Positions 1-8,014 of a stretch of 64,000 bases of DNA are shown piece by piece. The notes beneath the pieces were generated by a model. That model was given only the letters and a program-made list of their open reading frames with translations. It did not search any database and had not been told where the DNA came from. Each line of letters starts with the position of its first letter. The first letter of the stretch is position 1. A program made the translations under genes and the position numbers. This DNA is from Deltaproteobacteria bacterium (GTDB lineage: Bacteria > Desulfobacterota > Binatia > UBA9968), in contig JACPSE010000058.1 in NCBI GenBank assembly GCA_016193465.1, forward strand, positions 1-64,000, given 5' to 3'.

Positions 1-116
1 GCCCCACCAAAGACGGATAGTTTGCCCACGGCTTCAATACCCGCTGCATGGGCTACTGGAGCCAACAGGAAAACTAATATAAATGCCGTCAACAGCGTGC
101 TCGCAGGAGCCCTCAT
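1..116 (-). CDS. Secreted barrel-like protein, N-terminal part (runs off window)
   Basis: The gene starts with ATG at 116-114 and leaves the window at base 1, so only about 38 residues are visible. They form a clear signal peptide: a basic start (MRAPAS), a hydrophobic core (TAFILVFLL) and a probable cleavage after AHA, followed by AGIEAVGKLSVFGGA. The Shine-Dalgarno sequence is the purine-rich AGAGGGGGG just upstream. The segment is almost identical to the N-terminus of the frameshifted gene at 405-1258, so the two are tandem paralogues. The mature part of that paralogue looks like an outer-membrane barrel, so this is probably an exported envelope protein; that is inferred from the paralogue only. 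The reading frame is also open upstream to 395. Confidence 0.6.
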   Translation of the reverse strand, partial: MRAPASTLLTAFILVFLLAPVAHAAGIEAVGKLSVFGG

Positions 117-395
117 GGTGGCTTCCCCCCTCTTTTCCCAAACTTTCTTTTTATATCGTCCCACGACCCTAAATGTCAACGAACAAATCTTCTTGACAGC
201 TTTAGGGAAGTCTACAAAGACAAAATGGCTCTTGTGGTAAAGGTAGTCTTCGCCGCTTTCATCGACGATGCGCACTAAATCGTCCTGGGCAGCTCTGGGA
301 TCCGGGAGAATCCGATAGACTTTGCCACGGATTAATGATGCCTCATAGACGGTATTATCGATGCACAGAGCAAAATGCTTTGTTAGCTGCTTCAT
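117..395 (-). CDS. Small conserved-type hypothetical protein, frame runs into the next gene
   Basis: ATG at 395-393 opens a frame reading MKQLTKHFALCIDNTVYEAS, later RILPDP, VDESGEDYLY and FVDFPKAVKK. I recall about 70-residue bacterial proteins with the pattern ALCI.N..YEASL..RK.Y...PD and DESGEDYLYP..YF, of unknown function; that likeness is from memory. Family members normally stop soon after the last motif. Here no stop occurs: the frame translates straight through the duplicated promoter (150-179) and joins the signal peptide that starts at 116. The natural stop was probably lost when the promoter-plus-signal-peptide unit was duplicated into this place. The start lies only 9 bases after the stop of the frameshifted gene upstream. 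Confidence 0.45.
150..179 (-). promoter_or_regulatory. Sigma70-type promoter of the paralogue at 1-116
   Basis: On the minus strand TTGACA (179-174) and TATAAA (155-150) are separated by 18 bases. The same boxes and spacing are kept in the second repeat copy, which supports function. Confidence 0.6.
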
Positions 396-404
396 CACCC
401 ACCC

Positions 405-1258
405 TCAGTCAATTGGGCCAGGCGGAGGAGCTTCCCCTGGGGTCACCCTTCTTCCCTGGGGTGACCCGCCACCGCCACCACCAGCGGCATCCGGATTGGG
501 TTCAAGATAGTTGCGGCGCAGCTCCTTGAGGGTCTGCTTTGGTTTATTGAAATAGAACTGAATCCCCGACTCAACCCTGTAGCGAGAACGGTTGTCCACT
601 GTAGCCCTAAACAGTTGGACCTCGACATTCTCCGTTGGCAAGAAAGCGAGGCCCAAAACCGGTCCCACCCCAGCCCCCTCAAGCGTACGCCGACCGGCAC
701 CGGCAAAGGTATTCACCTGCAACCCCAGGACAAGCTCGAGATTATCCTTGCGCATGAAAGACGCTACGTCCACAGGAGCAAAGTAATGCAGCGTGCTTTG
801 AATTTGGTTAAAGCCAAATTCGACGCTTGTTCGCGATCTCTGCGGTGAGTTGATGTGCTGGGAGTACCACAAATTCAGATTCGCCTGATCGAAATAGAGG
901 GAAAGCGAAGGGCGGATGTGGACAAAATTGTTCTCTCTCAAGGTCCGATGTTGATAGCTCAAAAAGGCCCCAACTTTACCTGAGTTCCAACCGAAAATGG
1001 GACCCAAACTCAGACCGTACCGGCTCCCCCGCCCCCCAACATAATGTCCGATCCCCTGTAAACCAAATCTCTCAGTTAAGGGGACAACTCCGAGAACTGA
1101 CCCCCCCCTCTAGCGCCTGCCACCAAATCATGTTCTTTCTCTGCCCCACCAAAGACGGATAGTTTGCCCACGGCTTCAATACCCGCTGCATGGGCTACTG
1201 GGACCAACAGGAAAACTAATATAAATGCCGTGAACAGCGTGCTCGCAGGAGCCCTCAT
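405..1258 (-). pseudogene. Secreted barrel-like envelope protein, frameshifted in a G8 tract
   Basis: The gene starts at ATG 1258 with a signal peptide (cleavage after AHA), continues AGIEAVGKLSVFGGAEKEHDLVAGARGGG and then hits a G8 run (C8 on the plus strand, 1101-1108). In the current frame it ends at 1076. In the neighbouring frame the coding sense continues without a break: SVLGVVPLTERFGLQGIGHYVGG, then about 220 residues of alternating, aromatic-rich strands down to the stop at 405. One G more, or two fewer, would restore a protein of about 284 residues. The strand pattern suggests an outer-membrane beta-barrel. The C-terminus is an odd Gly/Pro tail (GGGGGGSPQGRR, EAPPPGPID). It may be a true pseudogene, a phase-variable gene or a homopolymer sequencing error. 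Confidence 0.65.
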
Positions 1259-1325
1259 GGTGGCTTCCCCCCTCTTTCCCGGAATTTTGTTTTTATATCG
1301 TCCCACGACCCTAAATGTCAATGAA
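1143..1325. repeat. Direct repeat, copy 2 (promoter plus signal-peptide unit)
   Basis: This is the second copy of the unit at 1-183. Differences cluster around the third-codon-like positions of the signal peptide and the spacer before the -10 box, so the copies have begun to diverge. Confidence 0.9.
1292..1321 (-). promoter_or_regulatory. Sigma70-type promoter of the frameshifted gene
   Basis: On the minus strand TTGACA (1321-1316) and TATAAA (1297-1292) have an 18-base spacer, about 35 bases before the ATG at 1258. It is identical in layout to the copy at 150-179. Confidence 0.6.
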
Positions 1326-1413
1326 AAATCGCAGATGGTTTATTTAGTTCTGTTGTAGCGTTACCTGTGACCTTAGTTTCGGAAAATTTCGGATCGGGTT
1401 AGAGACCGCGCCC

Positions 1414-1761
1414 CTACTTCGTGTACCGCACCTCGAAGGTGGTGCACCCATCAGGTGATTTCCAGGGGCCATGCGGCATCCCCGGGGGGCGACAGGCATA
1501 TTGTCCTGCCCTGAACTCCTTGTTCAGCGTAAGGTCAAAGATGCTGCCTTCCACAATGTAGACTTCCTCCCAGAAGTCATGCGTCAATACCCCGTTCGCT
1601 GTGGTATCACAGCCGGGTTCGAACCGTAAAATGCGCGTATAGTCACCAGTGTTAGGATCGCCGCTCAGTATGCGCTCGCGAAGGCCTGTACATTTGCTGC
1701 CCGGGACCGCGCGCCACGGCTTGCTGGTGACGGCAAAAAACTCCAGTTCTTCCTTGTTCAT
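1414..1761 (-). CDS. Small cupin-domain protein
   Basis: A 115-residue single-domain protein. The two cupin motifs are visible: HDFWEEVYIVEG near residues 61-72 and PPGMPHGPW near residues 92-100, giving a metal-binding His/Glu set. Cupins of this size are often dioxygenase-like, isomerase-like or metal-sensing (ChrR-like) domains; the sequence does not say which. The start ATG at 1761 has a GAGGAGGG ribosome binding site. It stands alone, with gaps of about 85-90 bases on both sides, so its partner pathway cannot be read from context. Confidence 0.75.
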   Translation of the reverse strand: MNKEELEFFAVTSKPWRAVPGSKCTGLRERILSGDPNTGDYTRILRFEPGCDTTANGVLTHDFWEEVYIVEGSIFDLTLNKEFRAGQYACRPPGMPHGPWKSPDGCTTFEVRYTK

Positions 1762-1848
1762 CTATTCACCCTCCTCGCGGCTCCTATGAAACACAGCGAT
1801 GGATAGAGGAAATTTTCAGGATGCGTCAGCCCGACGGACCTTGCAGAG

Positions 1849-2316
1849 TCAACAGGCTTGCAAGATTTTTTCTATCTCCTTTTTGGCCCGCTGCGCTTGA
1901 GCGACATCCACGCGTCTTTCAAAAATTGGGAAAAGTTCGCGCTCCTCACGACGGATGTGGCGCTCCAGGAGGTCGCCGAGATCGAAGAGAGTTTTGGACA
2001 AAGCCTTCTTCTCCCCCAGACCTGCGACCTGCCTACGGATCTGTTGATGCTCCTTGATAAGATCCTCAACCATTTGCTGGCTCTCGGATGCGCAAGAATT
2101 AATGATGGGAAAGAGGACCTCTTCTTCAGCGCGAAAGTGGCGCTCGAGGTTTTTGGAAAAAAAATCCTTTACCTCTTTGGCCCTCTCCTCGAATCCCTCC
2201 CTTCCCACAGGCTTGATTTGACCCAGGGCCTGCTTGCGGCACCTCAGCGCCAAAGCCAGCCCCTGGTGATGGTCATGCGAAAGGGGTATCAAACTCGGAT
2301 GTCGCATCGCTGACAT
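1849..2316 (-). CDS. Hemerythrin-like HHE cation-binding protein
   Basis: An all-helical protein of about 155 residues with the metal ligands of the hemerythrin family: LSHDHH near the N-terminus, NLERHFRAEEEVLFP in the middle and LERHIRREERELFP near the C-terminus, with a further His in IKEHQQIRR. Such proteins bind a di-iron centre and act in oxygen or NO sensing, storage or iron-centre repair. I chose the ATG of MSAMRHPS (2316); the frame is open to a TTG at 2355, and the ATG at 2307 is also possible, as none has a strong ribosome binding site. It is cytoplasmic, with no signal peptide. Confidence 0.82.
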   Translation of the reverse strand: MSAMRHPSLIPLSHDHHQGLALALRCRKQALGQIKPVGREGFEERAKEVKDFFSKNLERHFRAEEEVLFPIINSCASESQQMVEDLIKEHQQIRRQVAGLGEKKALSKTLFDLGDLLERHIRREERELFPIFERRVDVAQAQRAKKEIEKILQAC

Positions 2317-2388
2317 CAGTTTATGTAAAAAACTGGACGAGAGCGGCTTTATCAACCGACTCTATCAGGGATGGTAAGAAGAATCATC

Positions 2389-2733
2389 CTACCGGGAGCG
2401 TCGGCGTCTCGCTTTTTCCTTGGGAGCGGCCGCGTCGGGAAACTGAATGCTGATGCTGTGAACCTGATCGGCAAACTTGTCCGCCAGACGGCCTACCAGA
2501 GCGCTCACCAGCCTCCACTCCGTACCGGGTCTTCGTGGGCTAAGAAACTCGCAACTGATAACCCCTGCGGCATAGGACCATTTGATCCAGCCGGAATAAT
2601 TGGGGTTGCGGTGGGTAATTCTCTTTCCGTACCTCGTCGCGATGAAGGTGCGAAGCTCGCCCGAGCGCATGGCATCGATGAGCGTTCGGTAAAGGTTAAC
2701 GCCGTGACGCTCGACAATCTGAAGCCTGATCAT
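2389..2733 (-). CDS. Hypothetical protein, basic C-terminus
   Basis: A 114-residue protein I do not recognise. It begins MIRLQIVERHGVNLYRTLID and contains ITHRNPNYSGWIKWSYAAGVISCEF in the middle, then a helix (RLVSALVGRLADKFADQ) and a strand (VHSISIQFPD) before a strongly basic tail (KEKARRRRSR). The ATG has a strong AGGGAGGG ribosome binding site, which supports a real gene. It follows the CoA-transferase gene with a 29-base gap on the same strand, so the two may be cotranscribed. No signal peptide or membrane segment is seen. The basic tail could bind nucleic acid, which is speculation. Confidence 0.55.
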   Translation of the reverse strand: MIRLQIVERHGVNLYRTLIDAMRSGELRTFIATRYGKRITHRNPNYSGWIKWSYAAGVISCEFLSPRRPGTEWRLVSALVGRLADKFADQVHSISIQFPDAAAPKEKARRRRSR

Positions 2734-2762
2734 TTTATCCCTCCCTGTGATGGGGGCGCTTC

Positions 2763-3938
2763 TCAGACAACTCCCAGCCCTTTGAGCTTTGCGATCGCTT
2801 CCTGGCTGTATCCGAGAGCGCCCAGCACCTCGCCTGTATGTTCGCCCAAAATCGGAGGCGGCACGTTCATCCTGGCAGGGGTGCGGCTGAGTTCGACGCC
2901 GCTTCCTACCAGCTTCACCTTCCCCATCCGGGGGTGCTCCACCTCGATCGGGAAGCCGTACTCCCGCACCTGCGGATCCTCAAAGACCTCCCTCAGCGTG
3001 TTCAGCGGCGCAGCCGGGACATCGCGCTCTTGCAGGCGTCGGAGCCATTCTTTCCGCTGCCCACCGCGAAAGACCGATTGGAGCTGCTCGGAAAGCAAAT
3101 CATAGTTTTCGAATCGGCCCTTGCGGTCACTAAAGCGCGGATCGTCCGCCCATTCCGGTTTGCCAACAACATCCAGAAGACCACGCCAAAATTTCTCCGG
3201 CGAGGAGAGGTGGATCACAAACGGGAGCCCATCCTTATCAACGAAGGCGAAGACGCCCGCCGTCCTGGTGCGGTAGGCCCGGCGCGGGACCACTCCGGTC
3301 TCGAAGTAGCGCGCGGCATTCTCGCTGACGAAAGCGACGGTGGCGCGCAGGAGCGAAGTTTCGACTCTCTGTCCTTCCCCGGTCATCAGCCGGTTCACCA
3401 AGGCAGCCAGAATTCCGTAGCAGGCGTAGATCCCGGTGAGATGATCGGAGAAGGATATCCCCATGCCCTGAGGCTTCTCCGGGTCGGTGAGCAGACTCAA
3501 AAGCCCGCTCATGGCCTGGCCGATGGTATCGTATCCAGGCAGATCGCGATAAGGGCCTTTCTGGCCAAAGCCGGAGATGGAGCAGTAGATGATTTTCGGG
3601 TTTAGCGCCCGCGCCGCATCGTAGCCGAGGCCTCTCTTTTCCAGCGTCCCCGGACGAAAATTCTCGATGACGATATCAGAGTCGGCAGCCAGCTTAAGAA
3701 AAATGTCCCGCCCTTGATCGTGACGGATATCCAGGGTCACGCTCCTCTTGTTGCGATTTAGACTACAAAAAGTCCCAGAGTAGAGCTTCTCCCCCCAACC
3801 GCGAAACGGATCTCCCTGTCCCGGCTGCTCCACTTTGATAACGTCAGCGCCCATGTCGGCCAGGAGCAGGGAGGCAAATGGCCCGGTAACATAGCTTGCA
3901 AGCTCAAGAATGCGGATTCCTTCGAGGGCGCCGTTCAT
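2763..3938 (-). CDS. CaiB/BaiF family (class III) CoA-transferase
   Basis: A 391-residue protein of the usual family length. It moves CoA between an acyl-CoA and a free carboxylic acid in the cytoplasm. The N-terminal family signature is intact (GIRILELASYVTGPFASLLLADMGADVIKVE), as are SLNRNKRSVTLD, ENFRPGTLEKRGLGYD and ISGFGQKGPY. The catalytic Asp is D137 in PGYDTIGQAMSGL. The C-terminal domain (GRFENYDLLSEQL, DVPAAPLNTL, GEHTGEVL) is complete. The substrate cannot be read from sequence; relatives use carnitine, formate, succinate or aromatic acids. The start at 3938 matches the family N-terminus. Confidence 0.92.
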   Translation of the reverse strand: MNGALEGIRILELASYVTGPFASLLLADMGADVIKVEQPGQGDPFRGWGEKLYSGTFCSLNRNKRSVTLDIRHDQGRDIFLKLAADSDIVIENFRPGTLEKRGLGYDAARALNPKIIYCSISGFGQKGPYRDLPGYDTIGQAMSGLLSLLTDPEKPQGMGISFSDHLTGIYACYGILAALVNRLMTGEGQRVETSLLRATVAFVSENAARYFETGVVPRRAYRTRTAGVFAFVDKDGLPFVIHLSSPEKFWRGLLDVVGKPEWADDPRFSDRKGRFENYDLLSEQLQSVFRGGQRKEWLRRLQERDVPAAPLNTLREVFEDPQVREYGFPIEVEHPRMGKVKLVGSGVELSRTPARMNVPPPILGEHTGEVLGALGYSQEAIAKLKGLGVV

Positions 3939-4017
3939 GTTTGATGCCTGTCTCCTTTCTTTCCCTTTACCCTTCCTAACTTTTACCGGGCAAAAAAGTC
4001 AAGGGCATGCCTTACAG

Positions 4018-4076
4018 GATCTCAGATCGCAAATTTCAAATCTGAAATCTGAGATGTGAAATTTGAGATTCCGAGC
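4018..4076. repeat. Intergenic self-complementary word repeat
   Basis: An AT-rich stretch in which CTCAGAT/ATCTGAG and AAATTTCA/TGAAATTT recur in both orientations, so several alternative hairpins are possible. It lies between the CoA-transferase gene and the sensor kinase. There is no T-run typical of an intrinsic terminator. A similar AT-rich word repeat lies at 47735-47795. Confidence 0.6.
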
Positions 4077-4086
4077 ATAGCGAGGA

Positions 4087-7005
4087 TTATTGGATGGAGT
4101 ACGGCAGCTCGAAGGTAAAAGTCGAGCCCTTCCCCGGTTGGCTCTCGACCTTGATGTGACCCTCCATCATCTCCAGGTATCTTTTCACAATGTTCAGCCC
4201 CAGGCCGACCCCGCCGTAGCTGCCGGTGTGCGCTTCTTCTAGCTGATGAAACTGCTCAAAAATCTTGTCCCGGTCCTTGAAAGCGATGCCAATCCCGGTA
4301 TCCGCCACGCTGAACTCGATCCGATTTTTGCCTTTAAGGTCTCGAACCCGCACCTCGATGCTACCCTGGGGCGTAAACTTAAAGGCGTTGCCGATCAAGT
4401 TCTGCAAAATCTCCTCGATCTTCAAGGCGTCCGTTGTCATCGGAGGGAGATCGGGTTCCACCTCCCACAGCACCTTCAGGCGGCCATTTCGATTGAGCTG
4501 CTCCACGTAACCTCTGGTGTGCGCGATGATCTCATCTACGTGAAACGTGGAGACGTTCAAGGAGGCCTTTCCCGCTTCCACCTTGGTGACCGTCAATACG
4601 TCATTGATGAGTTTGAGCAGGGTCTCAGAATAATACAGGATCTTCTCCAGAGCGCTCCTTTGCTTGGCGCCGATATCGCCAAACATGCCATCTCTCATCA
4701 GATCGGCGTTGCCAATAATGACATTAAGAGGAGTGCGCAATTCATGCGACATGGCTGCCAGAAAATCCGCCTTCGCCTGATTGGCCGTTATAAGCTCAAT
4801 GTTGGTTTTTTCTAGCTCTAAAGATTTCTGTTTTGTCTGATAGAAGAGGTTGGCATTTTCCACGCCCACGCCGATCTCGTTGGCAATGGACCCTATCAAC
4901 TCTAGCTCCTCCGGAGAAAAACGGCGTCGGAAATAGTTGGCCAGGTTTAAGACTCCGACGATCCTTGCCCTAGATTTGACGGGAAAATTGTACAACGTTC
5001 GGAAGCCGAAGGACTGCGCCCTTCGTCCCGCAGTTACCTGAAGATAGGCGGGGTCTGTCTGGATATCTTCATAAACCAACGGTTCCCCACTCTCTATCAC
5101 CCTTCCCATACTCCCCGTGCCTATCCCCCGCCGGTATATGGCGCGGACAAACTCATCGCTCAAACCCTTGTGGGCCCTGAGATGCAGCTCCTGACCTGAG
5201 GGATCCGCCACGTATATCCAGGCGGCGTCAAACGCCAAGATCTCGCACACCTTGTCCACGCTCTCTCTTAGGATAACGTCGAGCTCCAGAGATTGGTTCA
5301 CGGTGGCCGCGATGGTATGGAGAGCGGAAAGTTGCTGACTTTTTTTCACCGCCTCCTCATAGAGACGGCTATTTTCGATAGCTACGCCAATCTCATTGGC
5401 TACAGAACTGATCAACTGGACCTCGCTCGGGAGAAAAGAACGGGGAACAAGGTTCATGAGGTCCATCGTTCCCAGCACCTTTCCCTTCACCTTGATCGGC
5501 AAAGAAGCCAGAGCGCGATAGCCAGCCTGCTTCGCCAGTCCGCTATAAGCAATCTGCTCATAGCGCGGATCGGTCTCTATATCCTCGAACAAAAGGGCTT
5601 CCCCGCTCTCCGCAACCTTGCCATTAATCCCCTCGCCTATTCTGTAGACGGAAAGCTGCATTCCGGCCTCTCCCGCAAACCCTTGGGAGGCCTTCAACAG
5701 TAGTTCTTTTCTCTCTGGATCCAACAGATGGACGCGGCCTGCGTCAAAGCGAAGGACCTCCAGAACCTTTCTCAGCGCCGCGCTAAGGACACTGTTGATA
5801 TCAAGGGACTCGCTAACACTAACCGTCACGTCATAAAGGGCTGAAAGCTCGCTGGTGCGTTGCTCTACCTTCTGCTCCAAAGTCACATGGGAAGCCTGAA
5901 GCTCCCCTGCCATCTTGTTAAACTCCCGGGCTAACTGCTCAATCTCATCCCCCGTCTTGATTTCCACACGATGATGGAGGTTGCCGTGACCAATGACCTC
6001 GGCGCCGCGATGCAGCTCCGAAATCGGCCTGGTGATTCTGTTGCTGACCCATACAATGATGAGCGCCCCAATCAACACTCCGATACCTAATAGCAGAAGG
6101 GCGTAGCGCTCCATCCTTTTGAGTTCGCTCAAGGCTGCTGCAACAGGCTCTTCTAAAACGACCGCCCAGCCTAGCCCACCCACTGGAGCGAAAGTGGCAA
6201 GCACAGGCTCCCCAGTAATCCCCTGGCTTTCATAAGCAGGGGTAGGGTCTGGAGATGTGGGATTGCTGAGAAATTCCTGAACCGCATGGAGGTGACTCAG
6301 ATTCGTTCTTTTTAGGACCAGTGAGGGATCTCTATGGGCGATGAGATTTCCCCGACCATCCACAAGATAGGCATAGCCGGCGCGACCGAACCCAATCTCT
6401 CCGATCACCTCCCAGAGGATTTTCAGATTGGCCTCCACAGAAACCACGCCGACCACCTCCTGAGGAGTAACCCTCAGCGGGACCGAGATGGTCACATAAG
6501 GCTCCGCTTTATCGGACGTGTAGACCGGACTGATATAGTGCTCCCCCTTTATCGCACTCTTGAATTTAGCGGAATCGCTTTGATCGGCAAGCTCTCCGGG
6601 AAGATAGACTCTACGCTCCGAAACCTTTAGTACTTCCAACCCCTTTCCGTCCAAAACCGACACGTCGGTAAACGCCCTATCGTTCTTTAGCAGGAGAAGG
6701 GCAAGCAGCCTCTGCTCTTTCCCTCCCAGCTCATAAAGGGTCGCAGAGGCGGAGAAATCGAGCAGACGCTCCGCCTTCCGCCGGATGAAGTCCTCGATCT
6801 CGCGAGCAACCCTGGAGGCAACCTCTGTCTGAAGCTCAGCGGCTTCTCTCTTGATTAGCCTTCGGGTGTACATGGAGCCGGCGAGGGTATTCACAATCAG
6901 AGCTATTCCCAGAAGGGTAAGGCCCCATATCAGCAGCCGGCGGCGGATACCACCGCTTCGGCGAGAGAACAACTGTGTTATTTTGCCCAACTCCAATTTC
7001 TTCAT
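4087..7005 (-). CDS. Membrane sensor histidine kinase, double GAF
   Basis: A 972-residue membrane kinase. Segments in order: transmembrane helix about 23-45, an extracytoplasmic Cache-like sensor about 46-298 (YHISPVYTSDKAEPYVTISVPL, GYAYLVDGRGNLIAHRDP), transmembrane helix about 301-321, HAMP about 322-375, two GAF domains about 398-548 and 570-720, a coiled coil, HisKA with the phosphorylated His at 754 (AAMSHELRTPLN), and an ATPase domain 855-968 with DTGIGI and GGVGLGLNIV. There is no receiver domain and no response regulator next door, so its partner is elsewhere. Its start codon overlaps the stop of the solute-binding protein gene by one base (TAATG), so the two are translationally coupled. 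Confidence 0.93.
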   Translation of the reverse strand: MKKLELGKITQLFSRRSGGIRRRLLIWGLTLLGIALIVNTLAGSMYTRRLIKREAAELQTEVASRVAREIEDFIRRKAERLLDFSASATLYELGGKEQRLLALLLLKNDRAFTDVSVLDGKGLEVLKVSERRVYLPGELADQSDSAKFKSAIKGEHYISPVYTSDKAEPYVTISVPLRVTPQEVVGVVSVEANLKILWEVIGEIGFGRAGYAYLVDGRGNLIAHRDPSLVLKRTNLSHLHAVQEFLSNPTSPDPTPAYESQGITGEPVLATFAPVGGLGWAVVLEEPVAAALSELKRMERYALLLLGIGVLIGALIIVWVSNRITRPISELHRGAEVIGHGNLHHRVEIKTGDEIEQLAREFNKMAGELQASHVTLEQKVEQRTSELSALYDVTVSVSESLDINSVLSAALRKVLEVLRFDAGRVHLLDPERKELLLKASQGFAGEAGMQLSVYRIGEGINGKVAESGEALLFEDIETDPRYEQIAYSGLAKQAGYRALASLPIKVKGKVLGTMDLMNLVPRSFLPSEVQLISSVANEIGVAIENSRLYEEAVKKSQQLSALHTIAATVNQSLELDVILRESVDKVCEILAFDAAWIYVADPSGQELHLRAHKGLSDEFVRAIYRRGIGTGSMGRVIESGEPLVYEDIQTDPAYLQVTAGRRAQSFGFRTLYNFPVKSRARIVGVLNLANYFRRRFSPEELELIGSIANEIGVGVENANLFYQTKQKSLELEKTNIELITANQAKADFLAAMSHELRTPLNVIIGNADLMRDGMFGDIGAKQRSALEKILYYSETLLKLINDVLTVTKVEAGKASLNVSTFHVDEIIAHTRGYVEQLNRNGRLKVLWEVEPDLPPMTTDALKIEEILQNLIGNAFKFTPQGSIEVRVRDLKGKNRIEFSVADTGIGIAFKDRDKIFEQFHQLEEAHTGSYGGVGLGLNIVKRYLEMMEGHIKVESQPGKGSTFTFELPYSIQ

Positions 7006-7976
7006 TACTGCCCGATCACTTCATCCGCCCGCAAGAGAATCTCCCTGGGAATCTTGAGGCCGATGGCCTTCGCCGTCTTGAGATTGATCGCCAGGGTCAG
7101 CTTGAAGGGCTGCTCGATGGGAAGATCCGCCGGCTTAGCCCCCTTGAGAATTTTGTGCACCAGCGCCGCCCCCTGTTGCCCAAGGGCGAAGTAATCCGGC
7201 GCGTAGGTAGCCAGTGCTCCTCTCCTCACATTAATGACGAGAGTAGTAATCACCGGGAGCTTCTCTTTAATAAAGTGCTGAACGACGACGTCAAGATTCT
7301 TGGTAATGGTTAGATCCGGTGGGAGCAAGATGGCATCTGCCTGCTTTCGAGTCATCGTGCTAATGACCTGCCCCAAGTCGTCTCGGCTCGAAGCGTTCAC
7401 TTCTTTAATGGCGAAGCCCATCTTTTTCCCCGCTTCCCGAACCGCAGCCAGATTCTCTCTGTAATTGACCCCCTGAGGGTTGTTTAAAGATACCAATCGC
7501 TTGACCTTCGGTGCTAGCTCCTTAAGCAATTCCATCCGCTTTGCGGTAAGGTCCAAAGAGGCAGAGCTGATGCCGGTCATGTTATTGCCGGAGCTGGCGT
7601 AGCTTTGAACAAACTCCAGAGGATTCCCGGCGCTGAGAAACACTACCGGAAGATCTGTTCCCTTTGTCAACTTAGCTACTGGCACCGTAGCAGCGGTAGA
7701 GGATGTAACGATTAAATCGGGCTTGGCCTGGACCAATTTCCGAGCCAGCTTTTGAATATTATCTTGACCCCCCTTGGCATTATGAAAAGCATAAAGGATA
7801 TTTTTCCTCTCTGTATGGCCCAGCTCTGCCATTTTTTTCTTGAATCCATCGAAGGCAGGGATGAACTGATCCTCGGCCACCAAGGCGCCGATGTGGTAAA
7901 TTTTTTGGGCGCCGGCCTCTGGCACACCCATCGAACAAACGAGCAACGTGAAAACAAAAACCAGTGCACGCTTCAT
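7005..7976 (-). CDS. ABC-type solute-binding protein (ABC_sub_bind family)
   Basis: A 323-residue exported binding protein. The signal peptide covers about residues 1-23 (MKRALVFVFTLLVC, then GVPEAGA). The mature part has the family features IGALVAEDQFIPAFDGFKKKM, LVQAKPDLIVTSSTAATVPV, PVVFLSAGNP, NMTGISS, ADAILLPPD, GALATYAPDYFALGQQGA and AINLKTAKAIGL. The family (PF04392, TrpX-like) binds small ligands in the periplasm. No permease or ATPase subunit lies nearby. Instead the gene overlaps the start of a Cache-GAF histidine kinase by one base, so it probably presents its ligand to the sensor. The start at 7976 has a GGGAGG ribosome binding site. The gap to the ATPase gene upstream is only 38 bases. 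Confidence 0.85.
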   Translation of the reverse strand: MKRALVFVFTLLVCSMGVPEAGAQKIYHIGALVAEDQFIPAFDGFKKKMAELGHTERKNILYAFHNAKGGQDNIQKLARKLVQAKPDLIVTSSTAATVPVAKLTKGTDLPVVFLSAGNPLEFVQSYASSGNNMTGISSASLDLTAKRMELLKELAPKVKRLVSLNNPQGVNYRENLAAVREAGKKMGFAIKEVNASSRDDLGQVISTMTRKQADAILLPPDLTITKNLDVVVQHFIKEKLPVITTLVINVRRGALATYAPDYFALGQQGAALVHKILKGAKPADLPIEQPFKLTLAINLKTAKAIGLKIPREILLRADEVIGQ

Positions 7977-8014
7977 TTTAACGTGGCCTCCCTAACAGCG
8001 TATTTGTGCACGCC

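Larger units (their letters stand above)
1..183. repeat. Direct repeat, copy 1 (promoter plus signal-peptide unit)
   Basis: Bases 1-183 match 1143-1325 with only scattered differences. The unit carries a promoter, a ribosome binding site and the first 38 codons of a secreted protein, all on the minus strand. Similarity stops abruptly just upstream of the -35 box. The left edge of copy 1 is outside the window. Confidence 0.9.

Noticed and set aside
2371-3105. 244-codon plus-strand frame across two minus-strand genes
   Set aside because: It runs antisense to the CoA-transferase and the hypothetical gene, with Ser/Arg-rich shadow composition and no ribosome binding site.
4018-4076. Hairpin after the CoA-transferase/kinase gap as an intrinsic terminator
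   Set aside because: Stems are AT-rich and no T-run follows on either strand; it fits the word-repeat class better.
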